From contig JAOTZF010000039.1 of NCBI GenBank assembly GCA_029861485.1, positions 1 through 10,214 of the forward strand: a DNA stretch of 10,214 nt. The letters are read 5' to 3'. The stretch's first letter is position 1. The number at the start of each line of letters is the position of its first letter. The translations under genes and the position numbers were made by a program. The notes beneath the pieces were generated by a model. The model ran no database searches. It worked only from the letters and a program-made list of their open reading frames with translations, and had not been told where the DNA came from. Below, in pieces: positions 1 through 5,982 of this stretch. This stretch comes from Thermoleophilia bacterium (lineage in GTDB: Bacteria; Actinomycetota; Thermoleophilia; Miltoncostaeales; Miltoncostaeaceae).

Positions 1-1227
1 GACGATCGTCGCGCCGAGAATGCGCCGGGTGCCCTTCTCGGTGACGACCTTGGCGAAGCCGCGCTCCTCGCCCCAGGCGCGCGCCTTGCCCCCCGAAAAG
101 CCGGCCTTGCCGACGCTCACGTCAAGGCCCGCTTCGATCGCCTCCCGCTCGCTCATGCCGATGGTCGCGACCTCGGGATCGGTGAAGATCGCCCGCGGAC
201 CCGCGTCGGAATCGACCTCGTGGTGAGCGCCGTTGACGGCATTCTGGACGACCTCCTGGCCCATCCGGCGCGCAACATGGGTGAAGGCGCCATAGGGCAG
301 GCCGACGACGTCGCCAGCAGCGAATATTCCCTCTTTGCTGGTCTGGAGCTGCCTGCTCACCGCAATGCCATCGGTCGTGTACTCGACCCCGGCGGCCTCC
401 AGGTTCAACGCCGAGACCGCAGGTCCACGACCAACCCCCAGCAGGATGTCGGTGCCCCGCAGCTCGGCGGTTTCGCCACCTGAGGTGACGATCATCGTAC
501 GCTCAGCGCCGTCGGACCCCACCCGCTCGATCGTGGCGCCGAGCAGCAACTCGATGCCCTCACCGCGCAGCGCCTCGGCCAGGGTCTCGCCGACCTCGGG
601 CTCGAGCTCAGGCAGCAGGGTCTCGGTGATTTCAACGATGGTCACGTCGGACCCAAGCCGGCTGAGCGCCTGGCCTAGCTCGAGCCCGATCGGTCCGGCG
701 CCGATCACGAGAAGCTTCGGCGGCAGCTCCGTGATCCGCAGAACGACGTCGTCGGAAGTGAGATAGGGCGTCTGGTCCAGCCCTGGTATGGGGATGGCCC
801 GTGCCTCGGCTCCGGTGGCCAAGATGATCTTGGGCGCCTCGAGGTCCTGACCATCCACTACCACGCTCGTCGGACCGGAGAGACTGGCCTCGCCCATGAT
901 GAGATCGAGGTTGTCAAGGGATTCGAGCCAGCTTCGCGAACCGCTCTCGCCCTGTGCCGCGATGTCACGAATTCGCGCCACCGCCGCGGCGAAGTCCACT
1001 TCGACCGAGCCGACGTGCACACCGAAATCCGCGGCGCGGCGCGCCACGTGCGCGACCTCGGCGCTCCGGATGAGCGCTTTGGTTGGGATGCAGCCCTTGA
1101 TCGGACAGGTCCCGCCGACGCGGTCGCGCTCGACGACGGCGACCTTGGCGCCTGCAACTTGCGCTTTCCAGGCGGCGTTCATGCCGGCCATGCCGGCACC
1201 CACCACGATGACGTCGTACTCGGCCAC
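1..1227 (-). CDS. FAD/NAD-dependent pyridine nucleotide-disulfide oxidoreductase (class I, Lpd/mercuric reductase-like), C-terminus outside window
   Basis: The minus-strand frame from GTG at 1227 is open for 409 codons to the window edge. Visible motifs are the N-terminal FAD dinucleotide fold (VVGAGMAG, residues 8-15), the redox-active disulfide GGTCPIKGCIPTK (Cys41 and Cys46), the NAD(P) fold GAGPIGLELG (176-185) whose second strand ends in Glu199 (suggesting NADH), and the second FAD contact AAGDVVG (303-309). The dimerisation domain has begun, but the C-terminal His-Glu motif used by dihydrolipoyl dehydrogenases lies beyond position 1, so Lpd, mercuric reductase and other disulfide reductases cannot be separated. 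No lipoyl-complex or mer genes are adjacent. The family moves electrons between a nicotinamide cofactor, FAD and a dithiol in the cytoplasm. The start lies 7 bp after the DUF427 stop, preceded by GAGG and AGGG, which suggests an operon. Class certain, substrate unknown. Confidence 0.93.
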   Translation of the reverse strand, partial: MAEYDVIVVGAGMAGMNAAWKAQVAGAKVAVVERDRVGGTCPIKGCIPTKALIRSAEVAHVARRAADFGVHVGSVEVDFAAAVARIRDIAAQGESGSRSWLESLDNLDLIMGEASLSGPTSVVVDGQDLEAPKIILATGAEARAIPIPGLDQTPYLTSDDVVLRITELPPKLLVIGAGPIGLELGQALSRLGSDVTIVEITETLLPELEPEVGETLAEALRGEGIELLLGATIERVGSDGAERTMIVTSGGETAELRGTDILLGVGRGPAVSALNLEAAGVEYTTDGIAVSRQLQTSKEGIFAAGDVVGLPYGAFTHVARRMGQEVVQNAVNGAHHEVDSDAGPRAIFTDPEVATIGMSEREAIEAGLDVSVGKAGFSGGKARAWGEERGFAKVVTEKGTRRILGATIV

Positions 1228-1234
1228 CAGAGCC

Positions 1235-1519
1235 CTACACCTCGACCTTCACGCCGTTCCAGAACGCGACGTGATCCTTGATCTCGGCGGCCTCCGGCTT
1301 CGGGTCCGGGTAGTACCACGCGGCGCCCGCGTTGGTCTCACCCTCCACGACGATGTCGTAGTACGACGCGGTGCCCTTCCAGGGGCACACCGAGCTGGTC
1401 GGAGAATCCACGAGCAACTCACTCTTCACCGAGTCGGGCGGGAAGTAGCGGTTGCCCTCGACCATTACCGTGTTATCGCTCTCGGCGATCACCTCGCCGT
1501 TCCACACTGCGCGTGTCAT
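1235..1519 (-). CDS. DUF427 domain protein (PF04248-like)
   Basis: A 94-residue cytoplasmic protein of the DUF427 family: ESDNTVMVEGNRYFPPDSV, then SSVCPWKGTASYYD, then DHVAFWNGVKVEV at the C-terminus, a complete domain. The biochemical role of the family is unknown; members often sit near redox or stress genes, as here with the disulfide reductase 7 bp downstream. I chose ATG 1519 because GAGG lies 5 nt before it within a purine-rich run and because family members usually begin directly with the M-x-AVWNGEVIAES strand. The same frame extends to an ATG at 1573 (18 more residues, MGLLKRILGR...), which has no Shine-Dalgarno; a TAGTAT box at 1585-1580 would put a transcript start close to that ATG, so a leaderless longer form is possible. 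The AT-rich box lies over the 3' end of the anti-sigma gene. Confidence 0.88.
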   Translation of the reverse strand: MTRAVWNGEVIAESDNTVMVEGNRYFPPDSVKSELLVDSPTSSVCPWKGTASYYDIVVEGETNAGAAWYYPDPKPEAAEIKDHVAFWNGVKVEV

Positions 1520-1582
1520 CTCTCCCTCTCGTCGAACGATGGTGCGTCCGAGAATCCGTTTGAGGAGTCCCATTGGGCGATA

Positions 1583-2269
1583 CTACACTATTTGAAGTAA
1601 CCGCTCGGTGTCAGATGACCGCACTCGCGACGGCTCCCGTTCCGGGGTTTCGTTGGCGTGTGTGACGACCGCCGCAACCCACTCGCCCGCCGGGGCGTCG
1701 AACAGCATGCTGCACTCGCCACTCTTGTCGGGCGCGAACTTTCCGAGGTTACGAGTGCCGGAGGGACCCTCGAACCAGAGCTCGTACGAGCGGCCGTCCC
1801 CGTTCAGGCCGCTGGCGACGAGCTGAACCTGCCTGCCGTCGCCAACCTCGCCCAGCTGAACCGTGATTCCGCTTCGCTTGCCGCTTACGGTCATCAAGGC
1901 CGTGGGCTCGCTGATCGGCTCGAAGTTCGTGCCGACATCGCGCGCCGACGTCACGACCAACAGCGCCGCCACGCAGGCGGCGGCCGCGACGGCCCCGATC
2001 GCCGCCCAACCGCGGCGGCCGGGACTCAGCATCGTGCTCTTCGGCGTCAGGCCCGGAATGGAGAGCACGCGCGCGGCGAGCGCCGGACTGGGCCGCTCGG
2101 CACCATCGCTTGAGCGCAGCAGCGTGTGCACCCGCCGGAGATTGGCCAGCCGCCTTTTGAGCCGCGGCGACCGCTCGATGGCCTCGCGCAGCTCCGCCTC
2201 GTCATCTGTCGCCGGGTGCATCCCGACGAGATCGGGCAGGCGCTCGTAGAGATCGTCGTCGTGGCTCAC
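1583..2269 (-). CDS. Membrane anti-sigma factor, RskA-like
   Basis: A 228-residue single-pass membrane protein. Residues 1-75 form a charged cytoplasmic helical region (LREAIERSPRLKRRLANLRR), the expected sigma-binding part. A hydrophobic segment at about 88-108 spans the membrane. Residues 125-228 resemble the extracytoplasmic RskA C-terminal domain (VQLVASGLNGDGRSYELWF, AGEWVAAVV). The GTG start overlaps the stop of the sigma gene by 4 bp (GTGA), so translation is probably coupled. The zinc-binding HxxxCxxC motif of many anti-sigma factors is absent; the only cysteines are Cys99 inside the membrane segment and Cys186 outside. Inferred role: hold the cognate ECF sigma factor inactive at the membrane until a signal triggers release, in RskA by proteolysis. 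The signal is not evident. Confidence 0.88.
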   Translation of the reverse strand: MSHDDDLYERLPDLVGMHPATDDEAELREAIERSPRLKRRLANLRRVHTLLRSSDGAERPSPALAARVLSIPGLTPKSTMLSPGRRGWAAIGAVAAAACVAALLVVTSARDVGTNFEPISEPTALMTVSGKRSGITVQLGEVGDGRQVQLVASGLNGDGRSYELWFEGPSGTRNLGKFAPDKSGECSMLFDAPAGEWVAAVVTHANETPEREPSRVRSSDTERLLQIV

Positions 2270-2832
2270 TGCTCGTCCGCCGCGTCGGCCATGCGCCCGA
2301 GGGCCCGACGGATCCTCGATTTCACTGTGCCGAGAGGTTGCCCCAGCCGTGCCGCGATCTGACTGTGGGAGAGATCGGCGAAGTAGGCGAGCATGATGAC
2401 CTCGCGTTCGCTCTCGGGTAGCCGCTCGAGTACGCCGTCTACCCAGAACCGATCGATCAGCGCATCTTCGTGGCCGTCCTCGCCCGCGGTCTCAGGAACG
2501 ATCGCCGGTGTCGGTACGCGCACCCGGGCCACGTTGCGCGCGGCATTGCGCGCAACGACGAAAAGCCATGCCGCGGGCTTGCCCTTGCTCTCGTCCACGG
2601 TTGACGCGCCGCGCCAGATGCGCACGAACGCCTCTTGGGTTGCGTCCTCTGCAGCCTCGGGGTCGCGCAGCACTCCGCGGCAGACCCGGTAGACCGCCGT
2701 TCCGTAACGCGCCCACAGGGCGCGGAACGCCGACTCGCTGCCCTCGCCGATCAGCCGAAGCAGCTCCGCGTCGGAGACGAGATTCGGTTCGTCCACGAGC
2801 TGCTGCTCGCGTATGCGTCTGCGTGCCAACAT
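2266..2832 (-). CDS. ECF (group 4) RNA polymerase sigma factor, SigK-like
   Basis: A 188-residue sigma-70 family protein with only regions 2 and 4. Region 2 covers about residues 37-100 (AFRALWARYGTAVYRV, then AAEDATQEAFVRIWR, the core-binding and -10 recognition helices). Region 4 covers about 131-183 (LERLPESEREVIMLAYF, then LSHSQIAARLGQPLGTVKSR, the helix-turn-helix for the -35). I chose ATG 2832: AGG lies 7 nt upstream, and the length is normal for ECF factors. An upstream in-frame start at 2955 would add 41 non-conserved residues and consume most of the promoter space shared with the divergent thioredoxin gene. The following gene is an RskA-like anti-sigma factor, so the pair resembles SigK-RskA (ECF19-type). 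The target regulon is not determinable; the divergent thioredoxin is the nearest candidate. Confidence 0.92.
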   Translation of the reverse strand: MLARRRIREQQLVDEPNLVSDAELLRLIGEGSESAFRALWARYGTAVYRVCRGVLRDPEAAEDATQEAFVRIWRGASTVDESKGKPAAWLFVVARNAARNVARVRVPTPAIVPETAGEDGHEDALIDRFWVDGVLERLPESEREVIMLAYFADLSHSQIAARLGQPLGTVKSRIRRALGRMADAADEQ

Positions 2833-2975
2833 CGCGCTACCTATTACACCCTCGCAGCGAGAATCGGATTGGCTCGGCGAACCTCGTAGCCGGAGCGTGT
2901 CGACATCCGCCTCCGTCGAACCGCGTGTATGTCCGACGGCACGCGAAACTCGCACGACCCTTGGAGTCTCGAAAC
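2833..2975. promoter_or_regulatory. Divergent promoter region between sigma factor and thioredoxin genes
   Basis: This 143-bp gap must hold promoters for both the sigma gene (leftward) and the thioredoxin gene (rightward). The pentamer GAACC, typical of ECF -35 elements, occurs at 2879-2883 and 2918-2922 on the plus strand, but no well-spaced partner -10 follows either. The thioredoxin ribosome site GGAG is at 2963-2966. The exact promoters are not resolved. Confidence 0.45.
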
Positions 2976-3608
2976 ATGTCTCAGAAGACCATGGTGATCA
3001 TCGGTGGCGCGATCGCTGTAATCGTCGTAGGCGGGCTGATCATCTTCGGCCTCGCCCAGAGCGGCGACAAGGTCGGCGAGAGCGCCGCCGTGCCGGGCGA
3101 CGATGCTGCGCAGGCGAGCACCGAGGCGCGCGTCGCTTCCGCGGAGGGCCCCGCCAAGGAGCCAGCGGGCGATGCGAGCGAGCCGCTGCCCAAAGGGCCT
3201 GATCTTCCGGCCTTCACCGGTACCGACCTCCAGACCGGCGGGAGCATCAACATTCAGGACGCCGTCGCCGGCAAGCCGCTCGTGATCCAGATGTGGGCCT
3301 CGTGGTGCGAGGTCTGCAACGAGACCGCCGGGGACGTGAAGCGGTTCATCGAGGACCGGCCCGACATCAACTACCTCGGCATCGACGTCCAGGACGATGC
3401 CGGTGCGGGCCGCGGCTTCTACGAGGAGCACGGCTGGACGCACCAATCGATCTTCGACAACGGCACCCTCGCTCAAGCCTTCGGCCTTCGCGGCACACCG
3501 ACGTACATCTTCGTCCACCCCGACGGCAAGATCGCCGGCCAGACCATCGGCGACCCCGGCTACGAGGGGCTGAACAGGATCGCGGATCGACTGCTCGCCA
3601 GCAGCTGA
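2976..3608 (+). CDS. Membrane-anchored TlpA/ResA-like thioredoxin-fold protein
   Basis: A 210-residue protein. Residues 6-27 form one hydrophobic segment (signal anchor), followed by a low-complexity Ala/Glu/Pro linker (about 30-75) that would hold the domain away from the membrane, then a thioredoxin fold from about 76. The active site is WASWCEVC (Cys111, Cys114), with the cis-proline loop GTPTYIF (Pro175) and a C-terminal HPDGKIAG strand-turn, as in TlpA/ResA. The expected role is extracytoplasmic thiol-disulfide exchange, for example reducing apocytochromes or repairing envelope proteins. No cytochrome biogenesis gene is near, so the partner is unknown. GGAG ends 9 nt before ATG 2976. The gene is divergent from the ECF sigma gene and may belong to its regulon (inference). 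Confidence 0.93.
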   Translation: MSQKTMVIIGGAIAVIVVGGLIIFGLAQSGDKVGESAAVPGDDAAQASTEARVASAEGPAKEPAGDASEPLPKGPDLPAFTGTDLQTGGSINIQDAVAGKPLVIQMWASWCEVCNETAGDVKRFIEDRPDINYLGIDVQDDAGAGRGFYEEHGWTHQSIFDNGTLAQAFGLRGTPTYIFVHPDGKIAGQTIGDPGYEGLNRIADRLLASS

Positions 3609-3620
3609 GCTGACCGCGAG

Positions 3621-3650
3621 TTGGAACCTGTGCCGCGCCGCAGCTATCGT
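3621..3650 (+). promoter_or_regulatory. Promoter of the small structured transcript
   Basis: TTGGAA at 3621-3626 and TATCGT at 3645-3650 are separated by 18 nt. Each matches the housekeeping consensus at four of six bases. The expected start is near A3658, a few bases before the extended ribosome-binding sequence. TATCGTT also precedes tRNA-Val at 7652, suggesting a stable-RNA promoter type. Confidence 0.6.
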
Positions 3651-3681
3651 TGCGGGCACTACGGAAAGGAGGTGGTCCAAC

Positions 3682-3717
3682 TTGAGTTCTGACCATAGTG
3701 GAGGTGGCAGCAGCTAG
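3682..3717 (+). CDS. Micro-ORF, 11 residues, TTG start, extremely strong Shine-Dalgarno
   Basis: TTG at 3682 opens an 11-codon frame encoding MSSDHSGGGSS and stopping at TAG 3715-3717. GGAGG (3668-3672) lies 9 nt upstream inside a 16-nt match to the anti-Shine-Dalgarno region. The last codons lie in the 5' arm of the downstream stem, so a translating ribosome would open that stem. The peptide is hydrophilic, Ser/Gly-rich and without recognisable function; the act of translation may matter more than the product. Confidence 0.4.
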   Translation: MSSDHSGGGSS

Positions 3718-3788
3718 GGGCGTCGCTCCTGGCGCAGAGGCAGCCAAAGGGCCACTTTGAACGCCCCTGGTAATCCACTGCTGCCACC

Positions 3789-3832
3789 CTCGGGCCCGGT
3801 CAGGCGCAACGCCGACCGGGCCCGAGTCGTTT
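3789..3832 (+). terminator. Strong intrinsic terminator hairpin
   Basis: CTCGGGCCCGGTC (3789-3801) pairs perfectly with GACCGGGCCCGAG (3814-3826), and the loop holds a further GGCG/CGCC pair. The trailing TCGTTT is a weak T tract, as is usual in GC-rich actinobacteria. It ends the small structured transcript and insulates tRNA-Glu. Confidence 0.8.
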
Positions 3833-3842
3833 CTGCGGCCGC

Positions 3843-3863
3843 CCGGCGGATATCATCCGCCGG
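3843..3863 (+). promoter_or_regulatory. Candidate tRNA-Glu promoter box within a 9-bp inverted repeat
   Basis: CCGGCGGAT and ATCCGCCGG flank ATC in a perfect inverted repeat. TATCAT (3851-3856) in its centre is a plausible -10, 24 nt before the mature tRNA. No clear -35 is seen. The repeat could instead be a processing hairpin in the precursor. Confidence 0.35.
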
Positions 3864-3880
3864 CCCGCTCCGGCGGCGCG

Positions 3881-3953
3881 GCCCCCATCGTCTAGTGGCC
3901 TAGGACGCCGCCCTTTCAAGGCGGTAGCACGGGTTCGAATCCCGTTGGGGGCA
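3881..3953 (+). tRNA. tRNA-Glu (anticodon TTC)
   Basis: A complete cloverleaf of 73 nt. Acceptor GCCCCCA (3881-3887) pairs with TGGGGGC (3946-3952) and the discriminator is A3953. The anticodon stem CCGCC/GGCGG encloses loop CTTTCAA with TTC at 3915-3917, which reads GAA/GAG. The T arm has the standard GGTTCGAAT. The CCA end is not encoded. Confidence 0.97.
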
Positions 3954-3976
3954 TCGACGACACCGCACGCAATGAC

Positions 3977-3989
3977 CCACCTGAGGTGG
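3977..3989. terminator. Small hairpin between convergent tRNA-Glu and DUF1254 gene
   Basis: CCACC and GGTGG flank TGA. The 5-bp stem has no T tract, so it is a weak candidate for a bidirectional terminator in the 65-bp gap. Confidence 0.25.
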
Positions 3990-4018
3990 TGTTCGATCCC
4001 CGGCGCCGCGTCCGGCCG

Positions 4019-4975
4019 TTATGAGACGACCTTCGCGGCAGGGAAGGCCCACGACCCGTTCAGGATCTCCTTGCGGGGGCGGTAGAGGCGCACCGTGTAG
4101 TTCCAGCCGTCGGTGATGTAGAGATGGTTCGGTTGACTGGGATCCCCGCCGAAGTGGATCGTGACGCTCCCGTCGCTGCCCTTGGTGGCGTTCCGGTCGT
4201 TGATCACGTAGACGCCACTCGGGTTCTTCTCGTAGTAGCCGTCCTTGTTGTAGAGGCTGACTGACCAGAACCCGTCGACCGGCACGTCCTTGACGGTGAG
4301 GACCTGCGGGGTCGTGCCGTCATTGTGCTCGGGGGTCACGGTGTCATAGGTGGCGTCCTTGGCTGGCAAGCCGCCCCAGCCGAACGCGGCGCCCAGCAGA
4401 TGCTCGATCGGCTCGACCTCCTCTTCGGTACCGAAGCACTTGGAGGTGTCGGTCATCGTGTCGGCCAGCACGTTGATCGCGTCGGTCAGTTTCTTGAGTT
4501 CCCTCTGATCCCAATTCGGAATCTCGAACGTGCCCGCTGAGGCCTGCTGGGTCGTGATCTTGTCCTGGATTGCGTTGACGGCCGTGATGTCCTCTGGCTT
4601 GGTCGCATCCACCAGCGTTCGCAGAACCACGACGACATAGCGCGTGCCGACTTCGTCCTGGGTCAAGGTGTAGTCGCCAGGCTTGTAGACCACCATCGGG
4701 ATGTACTCGTCCTGGCTCACGACCATCATCGACTGGTAGCGATCGCCGGTGTCGGGCTTGGTGATGGTGACCGGGTCGGTGAGGTCGAAGACCCCCATCG
4801 AGTAGAGGGTGTCCCGGTTCATCCGGATCACCTTCTGCTGATCGATGGGCGTGGGTTTCCGGATGTGGAAGAACTTGCCGAACGCGCCGTCGTCGGCGTA
4901 GCTCTTGAACATCGTGTCGGACTGGGCCCGAACATAAGTGTCCCAACGAACGGGCGTCGTGGCCGTCGCTGCCAT
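4019..4975 (-). CDS. DUF1254/DUF1214 domain-containing protein
   Basis: A 318-residue protein with two linked domains of unknown function. The N-terminal half (about residues 30-140: KPTPIDQQKVIRMNRDTLYS, then GDRYQSMMVVSQDEY) is DUF1254-like. The C-terminal part (about 225-315: DGFWSVSLYNKDGYYEKNP, then VTIHFGGDP and NYTVRLYRPRKEIL) is DUF1214-like. No signal peptide is visible, although many relatives are exported. The enzymatic role of the family is not established. I chose ATG 4975 because AGGAG lies 10 nt upstream; an in-frame ATG at 4993 has no well-placed ribosome site. The same frame runs on upstream without a stop into the neighbouring frameshifted gene, but that stretch has a non-natural composition and is not part of this protein. 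It probably has its own promoter, since the gap before it is about 500 bp. Confidence 0.9.
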   Translation of the reverse strand: MAATATTPVRWDTYVRAQSDTMFKSYADDGAFGKFFHIRKPTPIDQQKVIRMNRDTLYSMGVFDLTDPVTITKPDTGDRYQSMMVVSQDEYIPMVVYKPGDYTLTQDEVGTRYVVVVLRTLVDATKPEDITAVNAIQDKITTQQASAGTFEIPNWDQRELKKLTDAINVLADTMTDTSKCFGTEEEVEPIEHLLGAAFGWGGLPAKDATYDTVTPEHNDGTTPQVLTVKDVPVDGFWSVSLYNKDGYYEKNPSGVYVINDRNATKGSDGSVTIHFGGDPSQPNHLYITDGWNYTVRLYRPRKEILNGSWAFPAAKVVS

Positions 4976-5474
4976 GTGGATCGAGCTCCTCATGTCGCGG
5001 TCCGGCTTTCGCCGGCTCTCCCTCGGTGGCGAGGCTACGGCCAGCACGCGACGCGAGCAATCCGAGAATGGCCGAGCGGGGTCGACGGTCTTCCCGTTGG
5101 GAGGTTGCGTCCGAGTACGCACAAGGGCGCGGTGACGCGCCTCCGCCTGTTGGTCCCGCCAAAGAGGACGGGTGCCCGCGGGCGCTGCCGGCCAACTGAG
5201 GCTAGCCCTCGGCGATCCGCACTGTTGTGCGGGCCTGCTTCCCATCACGTTGCGGAGTGGCTCGAGCCAGTCCGGCCGGGCGAAGCCGGCCAAAGGGGCT
5301 CGCCTTGTCGCCGGTTTCGAGAGTCTTCCGGAGCTGCTCGGCCCGCCGCAGCCACTGCTCCAGCCCGGTTCCAATCCAGCGGCATTGGGGGCACTGACGG
5401 AGGCAGGACGCGGCGGCTGCGGTCTCGGCTGCCGACGGCGGCGGCGAAGGATGGCCACCGCCACGGCCCGGCCC
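4976..5474. other. Gap of about 500 bp without a clear gene; hairpins and an orphan frame
   Basis: No complete gene is supported. GGCCGG (5274-5279) and CCGGCC (5286-5291) form a hairpin, and CCGGC-GAAA-GCCGG (minus strand, 5015-5002) forms a tetraloop hairpin in the leader of the DUF1254 gene. A minus-strand frame at about 5202-5408 reads like a protein but has no start codon, and is listed separately. Confidence 0.5.
5202..5408 (-). pseudogene. Orphan protein-like frame with a CxxC motif (possible gene remnant)
   Basis: This minus-strand frame, closed by TAG at 5204-5202, reads SCLRQCPQCRWIGTGLEQW followed by an amphipathic helix-like LRRAEQLRKTLETGDKASP and a basic tail. Third codon positions are strongly G/C in the first half, as expected for coding DNA here. 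It has no start codon: upstream it meets the stop of the SnoaL-like gene (5477-5475) in the same frame. It could be a decayed zinc-ribbon-like fragment or chance. Family not recognised. Confidence 0.2.
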
Positions 5475-5905
5475 CTATGTGCTCGGCGCGAGCTTCGGAG
5501 CCATCCCCACCAGCCCGCCGATCTGGCCCAAAAGGCCAACGGTGTCCATGATCTCCCATTCCTCCACGACCCGGCCGTCCTTGCATCGGCTGATCGTGAT
5601 GCCGGTGAACGCCGCGTCCTTCCCCGTCGGATGCCCATTAGCTGGCCCTCATGGGTGGCGCGAATCGTAAAGCGGGTGGAAACGTAGTCCCCGGCGCTGA
5701 ACTGCTGATCAATCGTGACCCGGAGACCCGGAGGGCCCTCCGATAGCCCCTCCACCATCTCCTTGAGGCCATCGGCGCTGCGCACCCCGTCTGGATGCAG
5801 TTCGTAGTCCGGAGCGACGATCTCGTCGAGTGCGTCGAGGTGACCGCGTGATGCGTTCTCGCAGACCGCCCGGACGATCGCCTGGTTCTTCTGGCTGCTG
5901 CTCAT
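5475..5905 (-). pseudogene. SnoaL-like / NTF2-fold protein gene with a frameshift
   Basis: ATG 5905 opens MSSSQKNQAIVRAVCENAS and continues through FTIRATHEGQLMGI (residue 92), a typical SnoaL-like fold (YELHPDG, then VSTRFTI). After position 5630 the frame loses all similarity, while the next minus-strand frame continues the family: TGKDAAFTGITISRCKDGR, then VVEEWEIMDTVGLLGQIGG, ending at TAG 5477-5475. One base missing near 5626-5630 (or four, if a usual PPTGK turn is restored) rejoins the two parts into about 143 residues, a normal length. The ribosome site is GGGAAGG before ATG. SnoaL-like proteins are small barrels that bind or isomerise hydrophobic substrates, or have no known catalysis. 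Either a genuine pseudogene or a sequencing or assembly error. Confidence 0.85.
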
Positions 5906-5982
5906 CGCCTGCCCTTCCCTCGTGGATGTGCGAGGACCTCAGGATCCCGCCACGAGGCACGGGTCAGCATCGGTAGGACTGC

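Larger units (their letters stand above)
3658..3832 (+). ncRNA. Candidate structured small RNA with an embedded micro-ORF (family not recognised)
   Basis: A free-standing unit of about 175 nt bounded by a promoter and a strong hairpin. In order it holds: GGAAAGGAGGTGGTCC (3663-3678), almost fully complementary to the 3' end of bacterial 16S rRNA; a TTG-started 11-codon frame (3682-3717); and a long stem whose outer 11 bp pair GGTGGCAGCAG (3703-3713) with CTGCTGCCACC (3778-3788) and whose inner 8 bp pair AGGGGCGT (3716-3723) with ACGCCCCT (3761-3768). The stem encloses two possible small hairpins (TGGC 3730-3733 with GCCA 3743-3746; AAAG 3746-3749 with CTTT 3755-3758, sharing one base). The outer stem ends exactly where the terminator hairpin begins (3789). 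It could be a small mRNA, a ribosome-binding regulatory RNA, or a leader whose downstream gene was lost. I do not recognise the family. Confidence 0.6.

Noticed and set aside
2879..2903. ECF-type autoregulated promoter (GAACC then a GTC box) in front of the thioredoxin gene
   Set aside because: The spacer is only about 14-15 nt, short of the usual 16-17, and GAACC is common by chance in this DNA. Not strong enough to call.
2833..2955. Sigma factor starting at 2955
   Set aside because: The additional 41 residues have no similarity to ECF factors and occupy the divergent promoter region; ATG 2832 fits family length.
2508..3608. Longer plus-strand frame for the thioredoxin starting at 2508
   Set aside because: The extra N-terminus is antisense to the sigma factor, rich in Arg/Cys/Pro, and would bury the signal anchor. 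ATG 2976 has a ribosome site and places the hydrophobic segment at the N-terminus.
3609..3880. Minus-strand frames across the thioredoxin and small RNA as genes
   Set aside because: They are antisense shadows with Arg/Ala-rich composition and cross a promoter, a structured element and a terminator.
4019..5905. One 628-codon minus-strand frame read as a single fusion protein (SnoaL plus DUF1254/DUF1214)
   Set aside because: The middle (about 4980-5630) has Arg/Pro/Ser-rich nonsense composition. The SnoaL sequence continues in another frame with its own stop, and DUF1254 has its own ribosome site. The joint frame is a by-product of the frameshift and high GC.
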